Both the position numbers and the translations under genes were made by a program. From positions 1 to 6,447 of the forward strand of contig JAGWVG010000103.1 in assembly GCA_018970965.1 (NCBI GenBank): 6,447 nt of DNA, written 5' to 3'. This document shows positions 1-4,932 of this stretch, in pieces; position 1 is the stretch's first letter, and each line of letters begins with the position of its first letter. The notes below the pieces were generated by a model. It was not told the origin of the DNA, searched no databases, and saw only the letters and a program-made list of their open reading frames with translations. Source of the DNA: Alphaproteobacteria bacterium (GTDB taxonomy: Bacteria; Pseudomonadota; Alphaproteobacteria; Sphingomonadales; Sphingomonadaceae).

Positions 1-171
1 CGTTGCAAAGGCGAAGCTCGCCAACACACCCTGCGCGACGGCCACGGGCTTCATGGCATCACCCAAATCCGGGCGCCGCTCAAGACGCAGCGCAATGCCC
101 CCAAACACCGATTGCAGCACAGCCAATCCCGCCGCAAGCCACAAGAGCCCCAGCCCAATTTCTGCGATCAT
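1..171 (-). CDS. ccmF: CcmF, cytochrome c haem lyase subunit (N-terminal fragment, cut by window edge)
   Basis: Only the first 57 codons lie in the window, and the frame is open to the left edge. The visible protein starts MIAEIGLGLLWLAAGLAVLQ, typical of the CcmF N-terminus. A first membrane segment spans about residues 5-28, followed by a charged loop (RLERRPD) and the start of a second segment from about residue 41. In System I, CcmF is a large multi-pass inner-membrane protein that works with CcmH/I to ligate haem from CcmE to the CXXCH motif of apocytochrome c; none of its functional residues are in view. Its ATG overlaps the ccmE TGA as ATGA (168-171), and no good Shine-Dalgarno precedes it, so translation is probably coupled to ccmE. 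Identification rests on the short N-terminus plus the ccmC-D-E-F gene order, which together are convincing. Confidence 0.9.
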   Translation of the reverse strand, partial: MIAEIGLGLLWLAAGLAVLQSVFGGIALRLERRPDLGDAMKPVAVAQGVLASFAFAT

Positions 172-602
172 GGTTTTAGGCTACCTGTTTTGTGCATTTT
201 GCCCGCCAGCTCAGGCGGCATATACCGCTCATCATGCTTGGCGAGCAGGTTGGTGGCGATAAAGCTGCCATCGGGCTGAAAACGCCCTTCCGCCACAACG
301 CCTGACTTTTCTTTAAACAAATCCGGGACAATGCCTTTGAAGGTGACTGGCACCGTCGCCTTTCCATCTTCGACGATGAAATGAATGGTGATGCCATCGG
401 CATCGTGGCGAATGGACTTTTCTTGAACCATCCCGCCAAGCCGCACTGCGCGATCAAGCGGCAGACCAGATTGCGCGACATCGCCGGGTGCGTAGAAGAA
501 CGAGGCTTCTTGTTTTAGACCGGATACCGCGAGCAAACCCGCGCCAACCACAGCCGCCAAGCCAAGCAATGCCAGAATGAGCCTTTGATTTTTGGCTTTC
601 AC
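168..602 (-). CDS. ccmE: CcmE, periplasmic haem chaperone
   Basis: This is a 144-residue protein of normal CcmE length. A single N-terminal anchor lies at about residues 8-28, followed by the OB-fold periplasmic domain containing RLGGMVQEKS (54-63) and VPVTFKGIVPDLF (84-96). The haem-binding motif is AKHDERYMPPEL. Its His123 corresponds to the histidine that binds haem covalently in E. coli CcmE, and Tyr127 is the usual axial ligand. CcmE receives haem from CcmC/CcmD and passes it to the CcmF/H ligation complex. I chose the GTG at 600-602 as start because it gives the canonical MKAKNQRL-like beginning and overlaps the ccmD stop as GTGA. The frame remains open upstream to an ATG at 660-662, but the extra 20 residues would lie inside ccmD and look non-native. 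The product is the His-type CcmE, not the rarer Cys variant. Confidence 0.96.
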   Translation of the reverse strand: MKAKNQRLILALLGLAAVVGAGLLAVSGLKQEASFFYAPGDVAQSGLPLDRAVRLGGMVQEKSIRHDADGITIHFIVEDGKATVPVTFKGIVPDLFKEKSGVVAEGRFQPDGSFIATNLLAKHDERYMPPELAGKMHKTGSLKP

Positions 603-730
603 TTGACGTGATCTTTCTGCTCCAGAGCCGCCTCTGCACGACGCATGGCAAGGTAGCTCCACACTGTAACAGCAAGCGTGACCGCTCCTGTCAGCCCATA
701 AGCGGCGAGAATGAATGGCCAGTGCGTCAT
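599..730 (-). CDS. ccmD: CcmD, small haem-exporter membrane protein
   Basis: This is a 43-residue protein beginning MTHWPFILAAYGLTGAVTLA. It has one transmembrane helix (about residues 6-28) containing the AAYGLT stretch typical of CcmD, then a positively charged cytoplasmic tail (MRRAEAALEQKDHVK). CcmD helps release holo-CcmE from the CcmABCD complex. The ATG at 728-730 overlaps the ccmC stop codon as ATGA, and its own TGA overlaps the ccmE GTG start. The open frame continues upstream inside ccmC, but size, helix position and the overlap all support the short form. Sequence conservation in this family is low, so the call depends on topology, length and position between ccmC and ccmE as much as on residues. 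Confidence 0.9.
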   Translation of the reverse strand: MTHWPFILAAYGLTGAVTLAVTVWSYLAMRRAEAALEQKDHVK

Positions 731-1443
731 GCCGCTGCCAATCGGCGCAAACGCGCCTCGCGTTTCGCTTCTGCCAAATTGGCCCGCATGCGCATCAAAA
801 CAATCGCAGCGAAAAGAAATGAGAAGCCAAAAACAGTAAAACCCAATGGCCACAAAAGCTCAGGCGCAATGGTCGACCCGCGCAGCGTAATCGATGGGCC
901 TTGGTGCAGGCTGTTCCACCACACGACTGAGCGATTGATAATGGGAATATTCACCGCACCGACAATCCCAAAAATCGCGGTCGCACGGCTAACACTGGTG
1001 CGGTCGTCGCCCGCATTGGCAAGCGCGATATAGGCAAAATAGAGGAAGAGGAGGACGAGCATAGATGTCATGCGCCCATCCCATTCCCACCACGTGCCCC
1101 AAGTTGGCCGGCCCCAAATTGAGCCAGTGACAAGACATACAGCCGTAAACAGCGCACCTGGCACAGCAATGGCGCGCGCTGCCACACCGGCCAGCGGGTG
1201 CCGCCAGACAAGTTGAACAATGCTGGCAATGGCCAGCGCGGACCAACCGCCCATCCCCAGCCACGCCGCTGGCACATGAATATAAAGAATGCGGACGCTA
1301 TCGCCCTGCAGATAATCTTTGGGCGTCAGCACAAGGCCGGCATAACAGCCGATCAGGATAAGAATAAGGCCAAGACCAAGGCACACGGGCGTCAAAGGCC
1401 GCGCGAGCTTTAGGAATCGAGCCGGATTGGCGTAGGCGTGCAT
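727..1443 (-). CDS. ccmC: CcmC, haem-handling membrane protein of System I cytochrome c maturation
   Basis: The product is a 238-residue protein with six predicted membrane helices at roughly residues 16-39, 52-80, 91-111, 128-144, 154-176 and 196-219. It carries the diagnostic tryptophan-rich motif WGRPTWGTWWEWD (110-122), which contacts haem. Two conserved histidines in periplasmic-loop positions are His56 (YIHVPAAWLG) and His180 (NSLHQGPSI), which match the haem-ligand histidines of E. coli CcmC. CcmC attaches haem to CcmE and is the first gene of this leftward operon. The ATG at 1441-1443 gives a standard length. A TTG at 1531-1533 would add 30 residues drawn from the dyad-rich intergenic DNA and is unlikely. 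No clear Shine-Dalgarno is visible before the ATG. ccmA and ccmB do not precede it; the neighbouring DNA is a divergent catabolic operon. Confidence 0.96.
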   Translation of the reverse strand: MHAYANPARFLKLARPLTPVCLGLGLILILIGCYAGLVLTPKDYLQGDSVRILYIHVPAAWLGMGGWSALAIASIVQLVWRHPLAGVAARAIAVPGALFTAVCLVTGSIWGRPTWGTWWEWDGRMTSMLVLLFLYFAYIALANAGDDRTSVSRATAIFGIVGAVNIPIINRSVVWWNSLHQGPSITLRGSTIAPELLWPLGFTVFGFSFLFAAIVLMRMRANLAEAKREARLRRLAAA

Positions 1444-1452
1444 TGCGGGACG

Positions 1453-1522
1453 CGCTTTAAGCGACAACCCGCCTTTGCGAAAGGGGATTTCTTCAAGAAG
1501 ACCCTGCGCACTTTTGGGTCTT
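1453..1522. repeat. Cluster of four short inverted repeats, including a 7-bp-stem hairpin
   Basis: Four dyads lie almost back to back. CGCTT-t-AAGCG is at 1453-1463, CCTTT-gcg-AAAGG at 1472-1484 and CTTC-aa-GAAG at 1491-1500. The largest is AAGACCC at 1498-1504, paired with GGGTCTT at 1516-1522 around an 11-nt loop that contains TGCGCA. Neither strand shows a U-run after the last hairpin, so it does not look like an intrinsic terminator. Possible roles are a leader structure of the ccmC mRNA, binding sites for a dimeric regulator, or a copy of an interspersed palindromic repeat. The symmetry is read directly from the sequence; the role is unknown. Confidence 0.6.
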
Positions 1523-1610
1523 GCAACACGCAAACTCTTCTGGCCTTGAGGAAAGACGCGGCACGGACTCGGTCTGCGGAAGCGATAGGTGGCAAAAGCA
1601 GAGAAGACAG

Positions 1611-1614
1611 GGAG
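1611..1614 (+). promoter_or_regulatory. Shine-Dalgarno for the SDR gene
   Basis: GGAG, within CAGGGAGCGG, lies 11 nt before the ATG at 1626. That ATG is preferred over the in-frame ATG at 1632, for which the spacing would be 17 nt. Confidence 0.5.
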
Positions 1615-1625
1615 CGGAAAAAGCC

Positions 1626-2540
1626 ATGGGGATGCTGGACGGCAAAGTAGTTGCAGTCACCGGTGCCGGGCGCGGTGTGGGCCGCGAAATTGCGCTGTTA
1701 TGCGCCAAAGAAGGCGCCGCTGTAGTCGTGAACGATCTTGGCACCTCGGGCGAAGGCGAAGGGACAGACCTCTCCCCTGCCGAAGAGACCGTGGCCGACA
1801 TCCGCAACGCGGGCGGCAAAGCGCTGGTCAATGGTGCCAGTGTGGCAGACCCCAAAGGGGCAGCCTCCATCATTGAAGATGCCGTTAAAACTTTTGGCCG
1901 CATCGACGCAGTGGTCAACAATGCCGGCATTTTGCGCGACCGCATCTGGCACAAGATGAGCCATGAAGACTGGCAGGCCGTGATTGATGTGCATCTTAAC
2001 GGCTGTTTCAATGTCTCCAAGGCCGCAACGCCTTATTTCAAGGATCAGGGCTCGGGCAGCTTCATTCACTTCACGTCCACCTCGGGGCTGATCGGCAATT
2101 TTGGGCAAGCCAATTATTCTGCAGCCAAGCTGGGCATTGTGGGCCTGTCTCAATCCATCGCGCTCGATATGGCGCGGGCGGGCGTGCGCTCCAACTGCAT
2201 CGCTCCATTTGCGTGGAGCCGGATGACCGCTTCCATTCCAGCAAGCACCGAGGAAGAAAAAGCGCGTGTAGAACGCTTAAAGACAATGAGTGCGGATAAA
2301 ATTGCACCGCTAGTTGTCTTTCTGGCCTCGGATGCTTCCGCGGATGTAACCAACCAGATTTTTGCTGTGCGTAAGAACGAGATTTTCCTGTTTTCAAAAC
2401 CCCGCCCTATCCGCTCCATGCACCGCAGCGAGGGGTGGACGGCTGAAACCATTGCAAGCGAGCTTCTGCCTGCTTTCCGCCCCAGCTTTGCCGATCCGGC
2501 AGAGCGATCAGGCGATGTTTTCCCTTATGATCCCGTGTGA
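1626..2540 (+). CDS. SDR-family 3-hydroxyacyl-CoA dehydrogenase-like protein (HSD17B4/MFE-2 type)
   Basis: This 304-residue short-chain dehydrogenase is complete in all family motifs. It has the nucleotide-binding TGAGRGVG (12-19), an acidic residue after the second strand (VVNDLG, Asp37) favouring NAD(H), NNAG (98-101), and the catalytic triad Ser151, Tyr164 and Lys168 in TSTSG...YSAAK. NNAGILRD, GNFGQANYSAAKLG and the NCIAP...SRMT stretch resemble the (3R)-hydroxyacyl-CoA dehydrogenase domain of peroxisomal multifunctional enzyme type 2 more than a FabG. After the Rossmann core, a tail of about 55 residues (FAVRKNEIFLFSKPRPIRSM onwards, ending GDVFPYDPV) follows; similar tails occur in stand-alone bacterial relatives. 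The enzyme probably interconverts a 3-hydroxyacyl-CoA and a 3-oxoacyl-CoA in the cytoplasm; the substrate cannot be told. It opens the rightward operon, with the next gene starting 11 bp later. No hydratase or SCP2 domain is fused. Confidence 0.85.
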   Translation: MGMLDGKVVAVTGAGRGVGREIALLCAKEGAAVVVNDLGTSGEGEGTDLSPAEETVADIRNAGGKALVNGASVADPKGAASIIEDAVKTFGRIDAVVNNAGILRDRIWHKMSHEDWQAVIDVHLNGCFNVSKAATPYFKDQGSGSFIHFTSTSGLIGNFGQANYSAAKLGIVGLSQSIALDMARAGVRSNCIAPFAWSRMTASIPASTEEEKARVERLKTMSADKIAPLVVFLASDASADVTNQIFAVRKNEIFLFSKPRPIRSMHRSEGWTAETIASELLPAFRPSFADPAERSGDVFPYDPV

Positions 2541-2541
2541 T

Positions 2542-2548
2542 GGAGAGG
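2542..2548 (+). promoter_or_regulatory. Shine-Dalgarno deciding the start of the 391-aa acyl-CoA dehydrogenase
   Basis: GGAGAGG sits 3-6 nt ahead of the ATG at 2552 and is the strongest ribosome site in the operon. It argues against the other in-frame candidates: GTG 2537, ATG 2540 (which overlaps the SDR stop as TGATG) and ATG 2561. Confidence 0.6.
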
Positions 2549-2551
2549 CTT

Positions 2552-3727
2552 ATGTCCGGCATGGACCCCGAAATTTTTAACGCCTTTATTGATCAATTGC
2601 GCCGCTATGTTCGCGAAAGGCTGATTCCGGCAGAGGCCGATGTGATCGCGCAAGACCGTATTCCTGAGGATATCCTTCAGGAAATGCGCGACATGGGACT
2701 TTTTGGCATTACCATCCCCGAAGAATTTGGCGGGGCAGGCATGAATGTCAGCCAATATATCGAGACTGTGAAGCAGTTGGCCTATGCCGCTCCGGCCTAT
2801 CGATCGACCGTATCAATTAACATCGGGATGACAGGCAGCGCGATCAAAAACTTTGGCACGCCCGAACAAAAATCGCATTGGCTGCCGCGCATCGCCTCGG
2901 GAGAGATCGCCTGTTTCGGCCTGACCGAACCGGGCAGCGGATCCGACTCCGCCGCGATGGCCACCACAGCCGTGCAAGACGGCAATGGCTATCGGCTTAA
3001 TGGCACCAAGCGCTACATCACCAATAGCCCGCATGCTAAAATCGGCCTGATCATGGCGCGAACCAATAAGGAAGCCCTCCCGAAAAATGCGCATGTCTCG
3101 GCGTTCATTGTCGATATGACATCGCCGGGGATCAGCATTGGCAGCCCAGACAAGAAGATGGGGCAAGCTGGCGCACATATTGCCGATATCAATATGGATG
3201 ACGTGAAGATTCCCGGCGATGCTCTGGTTGGCGGCATCGAAGGACGAGGCTTCCAAATCGCAATGCAAAGCCTTGATAATGGTCGTCTTTCTGTTGCCGG
3301 CATGGCTGTTGGCATGGGCCGCCGCGCACTTGATACTGCCGTGCGCTATGCAACCGAACGGAAAGCCTTTGGGGAATCGATTAGCAACTTCCAGCTGATC
3401 CAAGCGATGCTGGCTGATAGCGACGCCGAACTTTATGCCGCTGAATGCATGATTGCGGATGCCTGCGCGCGCGCCGATCGCGGAGAAAATATTGTCCGCA
3501 AGGCGGCCGCCGCCAAAATGTTTGCGACCGAGGCGTGTGGCCGCGTGGTTGATCGCTGTGTGCAGGTGTATGGCGGCGCGGGATATCTTGCGGAATATGA
3601 AGCTGAACGTTTCTTCCGCGATGCGCGCATCTTGCGGATTTACGAAGGCACAACGCAGATTATGCAGCTGCAAATTGCGAAGCACATGCTGCGTGACTTT
3701 GCGGCCAATGGGCATGTCTGGTCTTAA
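2552..3727 (+). CDS. Acyl-CoA dehydrogenase with glutaryl-CoA-dehydrogenase-like active-site signature
   Basis: This is a 391-residue FAD-dependent acyl-CoA dehydrogenase of standard length. It has an N-terminal helical domain, then CFGLTEPGSGSD (121-132) and KRYITNSPHA (153-162) in the FAD-binding beta domain, then a C-terminal helical domain with QVYGGAGYLAEYEAERFFRD and RIYEGTTQI. Glu365 in YEGT is at the catalytic-base position of short/medium-chain and glutaryl-CoA dehydrogenases. It oxidises an acyl-CoA to the 2-enoyl-CoA and would pass electrons to ETF. A Tyr-Arg-Ser (83-85, in AYRSTVSIN) falls, without gaps back from the FGTPEQ turn, where glutaryl-CoA dehydrogenase has the arginine that binds the distal carboxylate. 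This hints at a dicarboxylyl-CoA substrate, but it is an inference from a hand alignment. It follows the SDR by 11 bp and precedes the CoA-transferase by 5 bp. Exact substrate is unknown; a general FadE-type role remains possible. Confidence 0.88.
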   Translation: MSGMDPEIFNAFIDQLRRYVRERLIPAEADVIAQDRIPEDILQEMRDMGLFGITIPEEFGGAGMNVSQYIETVKQLAYAAPAYRSTVSINIGMTGSAIKNFGTPEQKSHWLPRIASGEIACFGLTEPGSGSDSAAMATTAVQDGNGYRLNGTKRYITNSPHAKIGLIMARTNKEALPKNAHVSAFIVDMTSPGISIGSPDKKMGQAGAHIADINMDDVKIPGDALVGGIEGRGFQIAMQSLDNGRLSVAGMAVGMGRRALDTAVRYATERKAFGESISNFQLIQAMLADSDAELYAAECMIADACARADRGENIVRKAAAAKMFATEACGRVVDRCVQVYGGAGYLAEYEAERFFRDARILRIYEGTTQIMQLQIAKHMLRDFAANGHVWS

Positions 3728-3732
3728 CGCGC

Positions 3733-4932
3733 ATGTATCAGCTGCTGCCCAATTTGAGCATCATCGAGGCGTCATCCTTTGTCGCCTCGCCCACGGCTGG
3801 GCTGTATCTTGCGCAAATGGGCGCCGAAGTGATCCGCGTCGATCAAATTGGCGGCGGGCCTGACTTTAATCGATGGCCCAAGGCCGATAATGGCCGCAGC
3901 CTCTATTGGGAAAACCTCAATCGCGCCAAGAAATCAGTCGCGCTGGATTTGGGCCGTGCCGAAGGGCGCGAATTGCTGGCGGCACTTGTCCAAAAAACGG
4001 GCCAATTTATCACCAACTTCCCCGTCAACGGCTTTTTGGCGCATGATCGGCTGGCGCAAGGCCGGCAAGATCTTGTCACCGTGCGGATCATGGGAATGGC
4101 CGATGGCGGCCCTGCGCTCGATTACACAGTCAACAGTGCAGTCGGTTATCCAGACCTCACAGGCACAGGTCCTGATCCCGTAAACCATGTTCTTCCTGCA
4201 TGGGATTTGCTGACTGGCGCGTATGCGGCCTTTGCGATGCTGGCCGCGTTGCGCCACCGCGATGCAACAGGCTTCGGTCAAGAGGTGCGCGTTCCTTTAT
4301 CTGATGTCGCGATTGGCACTGTCGCCAATTTGGGATCGCTTGCTGAAGTGCTGACCAACGGCGCCAATCGAGAACGCCTCGGCAACGCGGTTTATGGGGC
4401 CTTTGGTCGCGATTTTGTGACCGCAGATGGCGTGCGACTTATGATTATGGCGATTACGCCGCGCCAATGGTCAGGCCTAGTAGATGTTTTGGGAATTGCG
4501 ACTGAGGTTGCGGCGATTGAAGCGCAACGCTGCGTCTCATTCGCCAAAGATGAAGGCACCCGCTTTGAGCATCGAGATGCGCTCTTCCCCCTTGTAGAAG
4601 CCAAGGTGGCAGCTTGGATCTACGAAGATTTAAAGCATGCTTTGGATAAGGTGGGCGGCTGCTACGGCCCCTATCAAACCATGTTGGATGCCGCACAAGA
4701 CCCAGAGCTGGTGCGTAACAACCCTATTTTTAGTGCTGTTCAAAACCCCAGTGGTGCCGATTATCCAGCAGCCGGAAGCTTTGCGACGCTGCCAGGGCTG
4801 GACCGCGCACATCCTGCACCCGCGCCCTATCTCGGCGCGCATAGTGAGGAAATTCTCGCGACCCGTTTAGGGCTTCAGAGCGGCGCTATCGGCAAGCTGA
4901 TTGATGCAGGGATTGTTGGCATTCATGGCTGA
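3733..4932 (+). CDS. mct: Class III CoA-transferase, probable mesaconyl-CoA C1-C4 CoA transferase (2-methylfumaryl-CoA isomerase)
   Basis: This 399-residue CaiB/BaiF-family protein begins with the usual nucleotide-fold segment (IIEASSFVASPTAG, LAQMGAEVIRVD, IGGGPDFNRWP). The presumed catalytic aspartate, which forms an acyl-aspartyl anhydride in this family, is Asp158 in NHVLPAWDLLTG. Several blocks match my memory of the Chloroflexus Mct and not generic formyl-, carnitine- or succinyl-CoA transferases: the IGGG..(F/Y)..RWP motif, FITNFP (92-97), DYTVN (130-134), VNHVLPAWD (150-158) and YGAFGRDF (221-228). Mct moves CoA within one molecule, converting mesaconyl-C1-CoA to mesaconyl-C4-CoA, so no external acceptor is needed. 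Placement directly before an Mcd-type dehydrogenase, whose product is mesaconyl-C1-CoA, supports the call. The start is 5 nt after the previous stop with no visible Shine-Dalgarno, suggesting translational coupling. A related transferase acting on another C5 dicarboxylate is the main alternative. Confidence 0.8.
   Translation: MYQLLPNLSIIEASSFVASPTAGLYLAQMGAEVIRVDQIGGGPDFNRWPKADNGRSLYWENLNRAKKSVALDLGRAEGRELLAALVQKTGQFITNFPVNGFLAHDRLAQGRQDLVTVRIMGMADGGPALDYTVNSAVGYPDLTGTGPDPVNHVLPAWDLLTGAYAAFAMLAALRHRDATGFGQEVRVPLSDVAIGTVANLGSLAEVLTNGANRERLGNAVYGAFGRDFVTADGVRLMIMAITPRQWSGLVDVLGIATEVAAIEAQRCVSFAKDEGTRFEHRDALFPLVEAKVAAWIYEDLKHALDKVGGCYGPYQTMLDAAQDPELVRNNPIFSAVQNPSGADYPAAGSFATLPGLDRAHPAPAPYLGAHSEEILATRLGLQSGAIGKLIDAGIVGIHG

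Larger units (their letters stand above)
1444..1625. promoter_or_regulatory. Divergent intergenic region between ccmC and the CoA-thioester operon
   Basis: These 182 bp separate two divergent operons and must hold promoters for both unless transcripts arrive from elsewhere. I could not find a convincing -35/-10 pair on either strand; the best candidate, TTGCAA at 1521-1526, has no matching -10. The half nearest ccmC is crowded with short inverted repeats (separate entry). The half nearest the SDR gene (1540-1610) is purine-rich on the plus strand and has no recognisable operator. Confidence 0.5.

Noticed and set aside
608..1033. Plus-strand open frame of 141 codons
   Set aside because: It is antisense to ccmC and ccmD, which are certain; the composition looks non-coding.
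1498..1522. Intrinsic terminator
   Set aside because: The stem is only 7 bp with no U-run on either strand, and it lies between divergent starts where no transcript should end.
1444..1533. Extended ccmC start at the TTG 1531-1533
   Set aside because: The extra 30 residues derive from the dyad-rich intergenic DNA and would exceed the usual CcmC length; the ATG at 1443 gives a normal protein.
1521..1625. Extended SDR start at the TTG 1521
   Set aside because: The added 35 residues are not SDR-like, and the ATG at 1626 has a Shine-Dalgarno and the standard distance to TGAGRGVG.
1493..2020. Minus-strand open frame of 175 codons overlapping the SDR gene and the intergenic region
   Set aside because: Low-complexity Ser/Pro/Ala composition, antisense to the SDR catalytic domain, and no family resemblance.
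2813..3715. Long minus-strand open frame of 300 codons
   Set aside because: It lies antisense inside the acyl-CoA dehydrogenase gene, has no recognisable motifs, and results from codon bias of the real gene.
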